63,550 nucleotides of DNA from an uncultured bacterium (GCA_900549855.1 URPS01000008.1:1-63550), one strand, 5' to 3'. Counted from the stretch's first letter, positions 44,687 through 53,179 are shown. The notes: generated by a model not told the origin, from the letters alone. Made by a program: numbers and translations.

Positions 44687-45775
44687 ATGACAAATAAAAA
44701 TGATAAAGTATTAATAAAGGGCAATTACGCAATTGCTCAAGCAGCGGTAAATGCAGGATGTCAATGCTATTTTGGCTATCCGATTACACCACAAACCGAA
44801 ATTGGAGAATACCTAAGCGGCAAAATGCAAGAACTTGGTAGAGCTTATGTCTGCGCAGAAAGCGAACTAGGTGCAATAAACATGGTTATGGGTGCCGTTT
44901 CAACCGGTGTAAAAGCAATGACCTCTTCATCATCCTGTGCAGTTGCTCTTATGCAAGAAGCACTTTCATATGCAGCCTCAGACGAATTGCCGGTTGTGCT
45001 TGTAAACGTTATGAGAACCGGTCCCGGACTTGGCTATATTTATCCGGCACAAGGTGATTACAACCAAGCAGTATACGGTGGTGGAAATGGAGATTACAAA
45101 ATCATAGTTCTAGCCCCATCTACAGTACAAGAATGTGTAGATTTAACATATAGAGCGTTTTATCTTGCACAAAAATATCGTAACCCTGTAATAATTCTTG
45201 CAGACGGCTTGCTTGGTCAAATGATGGAACCCGCAAGTTTTGGGGAATATCCTTATCCTGAAGTTGACGTATCTTCTTGGGCTTTAACAGGAGCAAAAAG
45301 TCGTCCTTCAAGAAAAATATATTCAGTTGCTCCGGATGAAAAGAAACAAATTCAGCATATTCATGATTTATTCAAAAAATTTGAAGTTATAACCGAAAAT
45401 GAAACGACTTATGAAGAATTTAATACAGAAGATGCAGATGTTATCTTAACCGCATTTGGTTCTATGACAAGAAATATCAAAGCAGCGATGAATGTTTTAC
45501 GCAGAAAAGGAACCAAAGTCGGATGCTTTAGACCGGTAACACTTTCTCCATTCCCTGCAAAAAGAATCAACGAACTGGCTAAATCAGGTAAAGATTTTAT
45601 TGTTGTTGAAATGAATATGGGACAAATGTTCAAAGACGTTAAAAATGCTATAAATGGTCAAGCTAATATTGAATTAGTAAACAGACCTTGTGGTGAATGG
45701 TTAAGTGTAGAAGAAATTGTAGAATCTGTAGAAAAGATTTTGGAAGGTGGTAAGAAGTATGCAACAAGTATTTAG
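44687..45775 (+). CDS. korA: 2-oxoglutarate ferredoxin oxidoreductase, alpha subunit
   Basis: A 362-residue subunit carrying the pyrimidine domain (domain I). Motifs are IAQAAVNAGCQCYFGYPITPQTEI at the N terminus, the active-site-side AESELGAINMVMGA, GPGLGYIYPAQGDYNQ and a domain II transketolase-like C half (GSMTRNIKAAMNVLR). KorA with KorB converts 2-oxoglutarate to succinyl-CoA with ferredoxin as acceptor. The start is the ATG at 44687 (RBS TTGGAG); a frame start 14 codons upstream overlaps the spacer. The related 2-oxoacid specificity (branched-chain or 2-oxoglutarate) is judged by similarity only. Confidence 0.93.
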   Translation: MTNKNDKVLIKGNYAIAQAAVNAGCQCYFGYPITPQTEIGEYLSGKMQELGRAYVCAESELGAINMVMGAVSTGVKAMTSSSSCAVALMQEALSYAASDELPVVLVNVMRTGPGLGYIYPAQGDYNQAVYGGGNGDYKIIVLAPSTVQECVDLTYRAFYLAQKYRNPVIILADGLLGQMMEPASFGEYPYPEVDVSSWALTGAKSRPSRKIYSVAPDEKKQIQHIHDLFKKFEVITENETTYEEFNTEDADVILTAFGSMTRNIKAAMNVLRRKGTKVGCFRPVTLSPFPAKRINELAKSGKDFIVVEMNMGQMFKDVKNAINGQANIELVNRPCGEWLSVEEIVESVEKILEGGKKYATSI

Positions 45776-46493
45776 TATTCCAAAGGCATTTAAAGAAAAT
45801 TTCAAGTATACTTTTTGCCCCGGATGCGACCATGGTATCGCAATTCGTTTAATTGGCGAAGTAATTGATGAATTAGGTATAAGAGAAGATATCATTACAT
45901 CAACTTCAGTTGGATGTTCTGTTTTTCTATATGATTTTCTTGATGTAGACGCAGTAGAAGCTCCGCACGGAAGAGCTTTGGCTTCCGCTACCGGTGTAAA
46001 AAGAGCGAGACCGGATAAAGTTGTATTCACATATTCAGGCGACGGTGATTTTGCATCAATTGGTATCGCAGAATCTATGCACACAGCACTTCGTGGAGAA
46101 AAAATCACAAGTTTTTGCATAAACAATACAACTTACGGTATGACTGGCGGTCAGCTTGGACCTACAACTCTTATGGGACAAGTAACTACAACTTCTCCTA
46201 CCGGAAGAAATAAAGAATACTACGGCTATCCTGTTAAAATTGCTGAACATATTGCTTTATGTGATGGAACAGCATTTTCTGCTCGTGTAGCATTAGATAC
46301 GGTTCCACATATCAATGAGGCAAAGAAAGCTTTTAAAAAAGCGTTTGAAGTTCAATTAGAAGGCAAAGGTTTTGGTTTTGTAGAAGTACTTTCTTCTTGT
46401 CCAACGAACTGGCATATGTCACCGGAAGAGGCTCATAAAAGAGTTAAAGAAGAAATGATTCCGGTATTCCCTCTTGGAGTATTCAAAGGATAA
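45759..46493 (+). CDS. korB: 2-oxoglutarate ferredoxin oxidoreductase, beta subunit
   Basis: A 244-residue TPP-binding subunit. It has CPGCDHG near the N terminus, the diphosphate-binding GDGDFASIGIAES and INNTTYGMTGGQLGPTTLMG, and the late CPTNWHMSPEEAHK. The ATG at 45759 overlaps the end of korA by 17 bases; an upstream in-frame GTG is less likely. Together with KorA it forms the catalytic core of 2-oxoglutarate oxidation in anaerobes. Confidence 0.94.
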   Translation: MQQVFSIPKAFKENFKYTFCPGCDHGIAIRLIGEVIDELGIREDIITSTSVGCSVFLYDFLDVDAVEAPHGRALASATGVKRARPDKVVFTYSGDGDFASIGIAESMHTALRGEKITSFCINNTTYGMTGGQLGPTTLMGQVTTTSPTGRNKEYYGYPVKIAEHIALCDGTAFSARVALDTVPHINEAKKAFKKAFEVQLEGKGFGFVEVLSSCPTNWHMSPEEAHKRVKEEMIPVFPLGVFKG

Positions 46494-46534
46494 GTTTAAA
46501 TAGTGGGGACACAATTAATTATCCCACTCTACGT

Positions 46535-46555
46535 TATAATTAGGTGAATTCACCT
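46535..46555 (+). promoter_or_regulatory. -10 element and palindromic operator before korC
   Basis: TATAAT (46535-46540) is followed at once by a perfect 14-base palindrome, AGGTGAATTCACCT (46542-46555). It spans the expected transcription start and lies just before the RBS of korC. This suggests an extra regulated promoter for korC-alr. Confidence 0.5.
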
Positions 46556-46572
46556 GATATTAGGAGATTAAA

Positions 46573-47118
46573 ATGGAAACAAATTTTATATTAGCAGGTT
46601 TTGGAGGACAAGGTATTTTATTAGCAGGAACGGTTCTGGCTAATGCATTTATGCTTGAAGGCAAGAATGTTACTTGGTATCCTTGTTACGGAGCTGAGAT
46701 GAGAGGTGGAACCGTTAACTGCGAAATCGTAGTTTCTGATACAGAAGTAAGTTCCGTACACAAACAAGATACTGATTATGCTCTTGTGTTAAATCAGCAG
46801 TCCTTTGATAAATTCGTAAAAAGAGTTAAAAAAGGCGGTATGATAGTTGCGAATTCAACACTTGTGGCGGAAACAAGACCTAGAGATGACATTAAATATG
46901 TATTTGCGCCAATGGGTGAAATTGCAAATAAACTTGGCACAAGCAAAGTCACAAATGTTGTTTCTCTAGGGGTTCTATCATCTGTTTGTGAAATTGTATC
47001 AAAAGATTATCTAGCAAAAGGGGTTGAAAAAGTATTAGGCGAAAAGAAAAAGAGCCTCTTACCTCTTAATGAACAAGCTTTAAGTGCCGGTGCGGATTCA
47101 CTCTGCGTATCACAATAG
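46573..47118 (+). CDS. korC: 2-oxoglutarate ferredoxin oxidoreductase, gamma subunit
   Basis: A 181-residue subunit of the Rossmann-like domain III, binding coenzyme A. Signatures are ILAGFGGQGILLAGTVLANA at the N terminus, WYPCYGAEMRGGT and the conserved NQQSFDKFVKRVKKGG. The start is the ATG at 46573 with RBS TAGGAG. It has its own -10/palindrome region upstream, although it also lies only 79 bases from korB. alr follows 10 bases after it. Confidence 0.95.
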   Translation: METNFILAGFGGQGILLAGTVLANAFMLEGKNVTWYPCYGAEMRGGTVNCEIVVSDTEVSSVHKQDTDYALVLNQQSFDKFVKRVKKGGMIVANSTLVAETRPRDDIKYVFAPMGEIANKLGTSKVTNVVSLGVLSSVCEIVSKDYLAKGVEKVLGEKKKSLLPLNEQALSAGADSLCVSQ

Positions 47119-47128
47119 GAATTATTTT

Positions 47129-48250
47129 ATGAAAAACGTAAGACAAGCCAATATAAATCTACATAAAGATGCTTGGGTTGAGATTAATCTGGAATCTTTA
47201 TCACAAAATATTATTGAAATAAAAAAGGGCATACCCGCTGATAAAAAGTTTCTAGCGATAGTAAAAGCTGATGCTTATGGTCATGGAGCTTCTATGATTG
47301 CAAAAACAATGTTAGCATCCGGTGTTGATGCATTTGGTGTATCCTCTGTTGATGAAGGTTTGGATTTAAGACGTGTACGCATTAAATGCCCGATACTGGT
47401 AGTTGGTGCAATTCCTTTATGGGCAGTTGAATCGGCTGCACAAAATGATATTGCGTTTTCAATATTTAATGATGATCATTTGGCTGCTTGTAGAGAGGTT
47501 TATGAAAGAACTGGAATTCGTCCTAAAGTTCATGTAAAAATAGACACCGGCATGAATAGAATTGGTGTACGTTCAGAAAATGCAGTTGATTTCATTAACA
47601 AAGTTGCAAAAGCTGATTACTTGCAATTTGAAGGTGTATTTACTCATTTGGCATCAGCGGAAGAAGAAGATGAAACAGCAAAACAAATTGCAAGATGGAA
47701 TAGTGTAATTGATAATATTGACACACAAGGACTTTTGATGCATATCCAAAATACTGCTGCGACTTTTGCTTATAATATAAAATCAAATATGGTAAGAGTT
47801 GGTATTTCTTTATACGGAATGTATCCTGATTTACCGGAACACATCAATTATAAACCAAAATTAAAACAAGTCATGGGTTTGAAAGGTAGAATTACAAACA
47901 TTCACGAAGTAAAAACCGGTGAGGGAGTGAGTTACTGTCACAAATTTGTTGCTTGCGAGCCAACCAAAATTGCAACAATTCCGATTGGTTACGCTGATGG
48001 TGTTGCAAGATGCCTTTCAAACAAGATATATGGTCTATTGAATGGTCAACTTGTAAAGCAAGTTGGAAATATTACCATGGATCAAATGATGTTCGATATT
48101 GGCGATAATGATGCAAAAGCCGGTGATATTATAACATTATTAGACGATAAAGAACTGTCACTCGACAATTGGGCTGAAATTCTAGGCACAATAAACTATG
48201 AGCTCACTTGTCGTTTAAAAGTAAGATTACCAAGGGTTTACGTAAGATAA
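47129..48250 (+). CDS. alr: Alanine racemase
   Basis: A PLP enzyme that supplies D-alanine for peptidoglycan. From the ATG at 47129 it has 373 residues, the usual size. The PLP lysine is in IVKADAYGHG; other motifs are VKIDTGMNRIGV, FTHLASAEE, VRVGISLYGMYP, the catalytic tyrosine region GVSYCHKF and IGYADG. An upstream start inside korC would add 15 residues not seen in the family. It is in the same direction as the kor operon and probably co-transcribed with korC. Confidence 0.96.
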   Translation: MKNVRQANINLHKDAWVEINLESLSQNIIEIKKGIPADKKFLAIVKADAYGHGASMIAKTMLASGVDAFGVSSVDEGLDLRRVRIKCPILVVGAIPLWAVESAAQNDIAFSIFNDDHLAACREVYERTGIRPKVHVKIDTGMNRIGVRSENAVDFINKVAKADYLQFEGVFTHLASAEEEDETAKQIARWNSVIDNIDTQGLLMHIQNTAATFAYNIKSNMVRVGISLYGMYPDLPEHINYKPKLKQVMGLKGRITNIHEVKTGEGVSYCHKFVACEPTKIATIPIGYADGVARCLSNKIYGLLNGQLVKQVGNITMDQMMFDIGDNDAKAGDIITLLDDKELSLDNWAEILGTINYELTCRLKVRLPRVYVR

Positions 48251-48270
48251 ACAAAATATACAAAAAAAAA

Positions 48271-48288
48271 GGAATTCTTAAGAATTCC
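48271..48288 (-). terminator. Terminator for the RHH gene (also usable by alr)
   Basis: GGAATTCTTAAGAATTCC, an 18-base perfect palindrome, followed on the minus strand by nine Ts and on the plus strand by a weaker T-rich run. The minus transcript of the RHH gene would carry a 3' tail of about 190 bases with further hairpins (for example CTGTCACA/TGTGACAG at 48409-48434). Confidence 0.7.
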
Positions 48289-48451
48289 CATGGTTGTTTT
48301 TCATTTTTCGTGTTGTTTTCTATACTCGTTCTCTTCTCGTGTTTTCTCTTCTCTGTGTCCTCGTACTTAACTAATTTCCCCAAGGGTAATCACCCTGCTT
48401 CTCATCGCTGTCACAATTCCTTGAGTATATGTGACAGATTACAGGAGGTTA

Positions 48452-48640
48452 CTAATCTAGTAGCGCCTCAAGAATTCTTGCATTTTTATCAGCAAGCGTG
48501 TTATTTCTCACTTGCGAACGTGTAATGTAGCTTCTTAATGCTTCTCTAATCAATTCTGAACGAGATCTGCTTTCGTTTTCTGCTACTTCGTCAATTTTGC
48601 CTAAAAAACTTTCAGGCATTGAAATTAATACTCTTGCCAT
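48452..48640 (-). CDS. Ribbon-helix-helix (CopG-like) DNA-binding protein
   Basis: A 62-residue protein matching the MetJ/Arc/CopG fold: RVLISMPESFLGKIDEVAENE (strand and helix A) and RSRSELIREALRSYI (helix B). Such proteins are antitoxins or autoregulators. No toxin gene is next to it, so it is an orphan here. RBS AAAGGAG precedes the ATG. Its promoter has the box aaatactttatatatat (reverse complement at 48685-48701), shared with the genes at 3794 and 26071. Confidence 0.88.
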   Translation of the reverse strand: MARVLISMPESFLGKIDEVAENESRSRSELIREALRSYITRSQVRNNTLADKNARILEALLD

Positions 48641-48751
48641 AAAATATACTCCTTTTATACTCTATATACTGTTTTGTGTCTTGTATATATATAAAGTATT
48701 TCTAGTTTATAAAATTGCCTTTTTAAATTAAAAATATTAAGTTTTGTAAAC

Positions 48752-49990
48752 TTAAATGTTTAATTTGCATATATCTTTTCTATAATATTTTGAATTATAA
48801 TCAATAGATAAGGCTTCTTCATACATTTTTGAAACAGCACTAGCTGATGTTGCAGCTTTTGTACACACAACTAAAACAGCTCCTTCTGATACTTCATATT
48901 CCAAATATTTATTCTTATTTACAGACGGATAGAATATTATTTGGGTATCTTCATCTAAATTATCCAATCCTGATATAATATTTTCTTTATTAACTTTGTT
49001 TTTACAAGTTAGAACAATAGATGAAGAATATAAGTCTTTGTATATAATATCAGCAACCTCATCACTAAAAGAGCCTAAACAACAAGATTCAAACAAATCA
49101 AACAAATCACTACCAATCGTATTTAAAACCGGCATAGTATCACAATCTTGCATAAATGATTGATAGCCAAGAATTGAGATTCTGCCATCTTGAGTTAGAA
49201 TTCCATTTACTCCCAAAATACCAAGGTAAGGATTTCCCTCAATTTCTAAATAATCAAGAGTCGGATAAATAACATTATCCATCAGAAAATACTCATTTTC
49301 ACCAGTTAATTTGTAATTAGGAGAACACGCTCCCATGCCGCTTGTTAATTGTCCTCCATCTCCTTCTAGCTTATGTTTATAAGTAATTGACGAGCCAAAA
49401 GGTAAAGCTTTGTATCCATCAGTTATTGCATAAAAAGAAAACGGTGTACCATAAACATAATCTTCTATAATTATACGCTTATTTTTTTCAATGAAACTTA
49501 AATCTACTAAAGACTTTGCCAATAATTGAGAAGTAAAGATAGCTGCACTATTTAATTCATCCGTTTTCAACACAAACGGAACTTTTTGATTTTTTATATA
49601 GTCTAATACCATATTTTGTTTTTCAAAAATTCCAAATTTTGGTGTTGGAACACGTAACTTATAAAGAACTTTTTTCGCTAAAGCTTTATCAAATACAATT
49701 TTTGCAGCTTTAGAATCCGGAGCAAAAATTTTACGATTATTTTTATTAAATAATTCTACAATGTTTGATTTAAGAGCTGTAACAGACAAAGGAATAGTCA
49801 TATCAATATCATTTTCCATTACAAAATCCAGAATTTCTGCAGAATTATTTTCTCTTATATCAAGACAAGTTGCGAATTCCTTCAAACTATCCGAAGTCGG
49901 AGTAATAAAAATATCATGTTTTTCAGCTAACTTTTGTGCTAAAGCATTCTCTTTTGCACCATTTCCTATAATTAAAATCTTCTTTCTCAT
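48752..49990 (-). CDS. PurD-like ATP-grasp protein
   Basis: A 412-residue relative of phosphoribosylamine-glycine ligase. The overall plan is kept: an N-terminal Rossmann part (ILIIGNGAKENALAQKL, where PurD has GGREHALAW), an ATP-grasp core with FVLKTDEL, EDYVYGTPFSFYAITDGYKALPFG and SGMGACSPNYKL, then a C-terminal domain. However, several PurD residues are altered. It may be the organism's divergent PurD, or an enzyme that has drifted to another amide ligation. The start is the ATG at 49990. It lies behind the SpoU gene and may share its transcript. Confidence 0.75.
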   Translation of the reverse strand: MRKKILIIGNGAKENALAQKLAEKHDIFITPTSDSLKEFATCLDIRENNSAEILDFVMENDIDMTIPLSVTALKSNIVELFNKNNRKIFAPDSKAAKIVFDKALAKKVLYKLRVPTPKFGIFEKQNMVLDYIKNQKVPFVLKTDELNSAAIFTSQLLAKSLVDLSFIEKNKRIIIEDYVYGTPFSFYAITDGYKALPFGSSITYKHKLEGDGGQLTSGMGACSPNYKLTGENEYFLMDNVIYPTLDYLEIEGNPYLGILGVNGILTQDGRISILGYQSFMQDCDTMPVLNTIGSDLFDLFESCCLGSFSDEVADIIYKDLYSSSIVLTCKNKVNKENIISGLDNLDEDTQIIFYPSVNKNKYLEYEVSEGAVLVVCTKAATSASAVSKMYEEALSIDYNSKYYRKDICKLNI

Positions 49991-50012
49991 AGGTTTATTA
50001 TACCATAAAGAA

Positions 50013-50732
50013 TTACATCAATTTATATAAAATTACAGCTGCTGACACGCTCAAATTAAGTGATTCAACTTTTTCAGACATTTCAATCGTAACATTTTTA
50101 GTAGCTAAATCTTTTAATTCATTACTTAAACCAGTTGATTCAGCACCAAACATTATCAAACATTTTTCAGCAGGTTTATAATCTTTTAGCCAAACAGATT
50201 TATTTGACTTAGGAAGGGTTGCAACACGCTCATATTCAGCAAAAACACTTAAATCATCCAATTCAAATACGGGAATTTTCCAAAGATTTCCAACAGATGA
50301 GCGAACACATTTTGGATTGTATAAGTCAACTGTATCACCGTACAAAACAACAGCATCAACATTAAATGCTGCAGCCGTTCTCAAAATTGTACCCAAGTTA
50401 CCCGCATCTTTAATATTTTCTAAGAGAACGACTTTTTTGTAATCATTTGACCATTTTCTTTGCAATTGTTTTGCAACAGCGACAGCTTTTGGAGCAGATT
50501 CTGTAGAAGAAATTTTTGCAAGAACAGCTTCAGATGTTTCAATTCGATTATCAAAACCCACAAAATCATTTGAACCATCTAACACAAATAAATGTTCAAT
50601 TTCTAAACCGGATTCAATCGCTTCTTCTATGCATTTTGTACCTTCTAGCAAAAATTTGTCCTTACGGTATTTTCTCTGCAATAGCTTTGCTGTTTCTTTT
50701 ACTAAATCATTATTTACACTGGTTATTTTCAT
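50013..50732 (-). CDS. SpoU/TrmH-family RNA 2'-O-methyltransferase
   Basis: A 239-residue SPOUT methyltransferase. The N-terminal L30e-like substrate-binding region (about 1-90) precedes the knotted catalytic domain with LENIKDAGNLGTILRTAAAFNVD, NPKCVRSSVGNLWKIP, IMFGAESTGLSNELK and ESLNLSVSAAVILY. These are the family motifs for SAM binding and 2'-O-ribose methylation of rRNA or tRNA. The specific target is unknown. The ATG overlaps the M24 stop in an ATGA, so it is translationally coupled. Confidence 0.93.
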   Translation of the reverse strand: MKITSVNNDLVKETAKLLQRKYRKDKFLLEGTKCIEEAIESGLEIEHLFVLDGSNDFVGFDNRIETSEAVLAKISSTESAPKAVAVAKQLQRKWSNDYKKVVLLENIKDAGNLGTILRTAAAFNVDAVVLYGDTVDLYNPKCVRSSVGNLWKIPVFELDDLSVFAEYERVATLPKSNKSVWLKDYKPAEKCLIMFGAESTGLSNELKDLATKNVTIEMSEKVESLNLSVSAAVILYKLM

Positions 50733-52249
50733 AAAATTTTAAAATCCTTAAGCCAAGTTTTTTCTTGTTCTGTTAGCAAATCATAATTAATCAACTTGCC
50801 TTCATATCCCATTTTAACAAAAGAATGAATTTTTCCATCCTTTTTGTAACAAGAATTTTCTAATCTTACTCCAAAATGTTTAGGATTATACATCCCAGGT
50901 TCAATGGTGAAAGTCATACCATCTAAGATAGGAGTTTTTGCAATCTCATTTTGAGAAAGATTCGGAGGAGCTTCATGAACATTAATCCCAATGCCATGAC
51001 CTAAGCCATGTCCAAATGTAAAGCCGTCAATTTTGTTATCTAGAATAGAATGGGCTTGTGTATCAATTTCAAAACCGGTTATCGAGCCTTCCTCACTCGC
51101 CCTCTGGGAAAGGGATGATGTAAGGGTAATAAAATTAAAGCTATTCAAAAAAGCCTTCAAGACCGTTGTATAAACAGTTTTTTGTAATTCATTCGGTTCA
51201 CCTTTTACAAATACTCTTGTTATATCAGTAGCCAAACCGCTTTCATAATAAGCACCACAATCAATCAATACCAACGAACCTTCTGTTAGAATTACATCTT
51301 TTGCATTTTTGGCATAATGCGCTAAAGCTGAATTCTGATTAATCGCAACTATTGAATTAAAGCTTAATGATTTAGCGCCATAATTAATAAACTCTTCTCT
51401 CAAACGTGTTGCAATATCATATTCTGATAGGTTGTCATTATTCTCAATAAAATCACGTATTGCCAACATAGTTTTATCTGTAGCTTCAAAAGCTTTTTTA
51501 TAAGCTTCAAGTTCTTCTTCTGTTTTTATTGATTTCATTATTTTTATTTTAGAGGGCTCATCAATAGGTTTTATTATCAAGCCATAATCATAAGCATTTA
51601 TACTTGATTTATCAACAATAAGCCCATTTTTATACTCACGAATTGTTTTAATATATTCATTATCTGTAAATAATTGTTGACTACCATCAGGAAATACCAA
51701 TAATTTTGCCCAGATTTTTGAAGAACAATCTTTAGAGAAATCTCTTTTACCAGTTAAATATGAAACTTCTTCTAGATTCGTTACGAAAGTTGTTTTGTCA
51801 GGTTTATAAACTATTGGTTTTGTCGCTTGTACATAATTTTCGGGCTTATGCTCTTCTGTAAAATCATTAATCGGATCAGAATCAAGTAAAACGACATTAA
51901 AATCATTAAAACTTTCAAGTCGTTTTTGTGAAACTTTTTTCGCTACAATACCAAGTGTTTTGTCCGGCTCAATTAGCTTTTTGATTTCATCATCCTGTTT
52001 TTGCCCCAATTGTAATTTGACAACGGTAACATCTTTATTTACTTCATTATCAGCTTGTGTATGATACCTACCATCAACAAATAAATAGATTTTATCTTTT
52101 GTAAGCAAAGCATCTCCGGTTGAACCGGAAAAACCGGTCAACGTATAACGTGCATTTTCACTCAAAGCAGGATACTCAACCAAATACTCGTTGGTACAAC
52201 AAACAAGTAAGTAATCTAAATTTAGTTTATTTAAAATGTTTTTATACAT
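50729..52249 (-). CDS. Xaa-Pro aminopeptidase (M24)
   Basis: A 506-residue pita-bread metallopeptidase. The N-terminal creatinase-like domains (about 1-210) are followed by the catalytic domain with LIDCGAYYESGLATDITRVF (Asp ligands), HGLGHGIGINVHEAPP, GMTFTIEPGMY and GVRLENSC. It cleaves N-terminal residues next to proline and probably works in peptide turnover. Between about residues 373 and 391 sits SLSQRASEEGS, encoded by DNA (about 51075-51130) that matches the arms of the dispersed R1 repeat. It appears to be an in-frame insertion absent from related proteins, so this copy may have an extra surface loop. Confidence 0.92.
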   Translation of the reverse strand: MYKNILNKLNLDYLLVCCTNEYLVEYPALSENARYTLTGFSGSTGDALLTKDKIYLFVDGRYHTQADNEVNKDVTVVKLQLGQKQDDEIKKLIEPDKTLGIVAKKVSQKRLESFNDFNVVLLDSDPINDFTEEHKPENYVQATKPIVYKPDKTTFVTNLEEVSYLTGKRDFSKDCSSKIWAKLLVFPDGSQQLFTDNEYIKTIREYKNGLIVDKSSINAYDYGLIIKPIDEPSKIKIMKSIKTEEELEAYKKAFEATDKTMLAIRDFIENNDNLSEYDIATRLREEFINYGAKSLSFNSIVAINQNSALAHYAKNAKDVILTEGSLVLIDCGAYYESGLATDITRVFVKGEPNELQKTVYTTVLKAFLNSFNFITLTSSLSQRASEEGSITGFEIDTQAHSILDNKIDGFTFGHGLGHGIGINVHEAPPNLSQNEIAKTPILDGMTFTIEPGMYNPKHFGVRLENSCYKKDGKIHSFVKMGYEGKLINYDLLTEQEKTWLKDFKIL

Positions 52250-52514
52250 AAATATTATTTTCCTCTCATCTCAACCCTAATTGGATTATTAAGTAGAGTT
52301 AATATTACAACAACAGAATAAAAAATAATCAGTACAACGTCATTACGAGCGGAAGCGAAGTAATCCAGTCTTTAAACTAGTAGATAAAGATTTGTTATAA
52401 ATTTCAATGGATTGCTTCGTCACTAACGCTCCTCGCAATGACGGCACTAAAAATATATCAAACTGGCGATAAAAATTTATTTGGTTTAATATAACTTTCA
52501 ACTTATGAAAGCTG
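52250..52514. other. Rest of the M24-parvulin spacer
   Basis: Apart from the R2 element at 52338-52443 this stretch is AT-rich with no gene; it is followed by the R3 array to 52764. Confidence 0.5.
52338..52443. repeat. MITE-like repeat R2
   Basis: A 106-base element with terminal inverted repeats: CGTCATTACGAGCG...AAGCGAAGTAATCCA at the left and TGGATTGCTTCG...CCTCGCAATGACG at the right. A fragment lies at about 29822-29862. The ends are of the widespread 'GTCATTGCGAG' type seen in many bacterial genomes. No gene inside. Confidence 0.8.
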
Positions 52515-52764
52515 ACTGTTATGTCTACGTGCGTAACATTATAAAATTTGCATTAAATTTGTAGGCACACAATTGAGGCGAAGCTTGTCCTTATAATAAA
52601 ATTTAGTAATTTTCACCTAGTAGCCGACCTAATGTCTACGTGCGTGGTACCATAGAATTAACGTTAGACTTGTAGTCCCACCAATGAGGCGGAGCTAGTA
52701 GATTATTAAGCAATCTTGTCGCTACCACTATGCAGCCGACCCAATGTCTACGTGCGTAGCACTA
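52515..52764 (-). repeat. Tandem R3 repeats
   Basis: Three occurrences of atgtctacgtgc start at 52521, 52632 and 52744, a period of 111-112 bases. Each is followed in the same direction by related sequence, with the aligned block GAGGCGGAGCT or GAGGCGAAGCT in the two full units. The rightmost ends exactly at the TAG stop of the parvulin gene (52762-52764), as copy 1 begins at the TAG of the aldolase gene. Confidence 0.85.
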
Positions 52765-53040
52765 TTCGTCGATGTCAGTTAGTTTGATTAAATGCCAGCC
52801 GAATTGAGTTTCCACGGGTTCTGAAATTTCGCCTTTTTTAAGCGCAAAAGCTGCATCTTCAAAAGGTTTAACCATCATACCTTTACCAAACCATCTTAAA
52901 TCCCCACCATCACGACCAGATGGACATCTAGAATACTGTTTTGCTAAATCTTCAAATGCTACACCATTTTTAATATCTAATAATAGATTTTCAGCTTGTT
53001 CTTTTGTTTCAACAAGAATGTGACTTGCTCTAATTTTCAT
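52762..53040 (-). CDS. Parvulin-type peptidyl-prolyl isomerase
   Basis: A 92-residue stand-alone PpiC domain of about the smallest functional size. Family motifs are RASHILVETKEQAE, FEDLAKQYSRCPSG, GGDLRWFGKGMMVKPFEDAAF and QFGWHLIKL. It isomerises proline bonds during folding. There is no signal peptide, so it is cytoplasmic, like E. coli PpiC. Its stop codon is embedded in repeat R3. Confidence 0.94.
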   Translation of the reverse strand: MKIRASHILVETKEQAENLLLDIKNGVAFEDLAKQYSRCPSGRDGGDLRWFGKGMMVKPFEDAAFALKKGEISEPVETQFGWHLIKLTDIDE

Positions 53041-53110
53041 ATAAATCTCCTTATTAATTATGCTAGTCTATTTTAACATCAATATAAAATTTTCACAAAC
53101 GTATAAAAAA

Positions 53111-53139
53111 AGATGCACTTGCTCTCAACAAGTGCATCT
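53111..53139 (-). terminator. Terminator of the rplK-rplA operon
   Basis: An 11-base perfect stem, AGATGCACTTG (53111-53121) and CAAGTGCATCT (53129-53139), followed on the minus strand by seven Ts. A second hairpin, GGCTA/TAGCC (53153-53170), precedes it in the transcript. Confidence 0.9.
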
Positions 53140-53179
53140 TTTCTAAAAAAAAGGCTAACCTTTCGGCTAGCCGTAAATA

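Noticed and set aside
48208..48525. Plus-strand frame with a hydrophobic stretch after alr
   Set aside because: It runs through the alr end and terminator palindrome, has no RBS, and the start is not an ATG in context.
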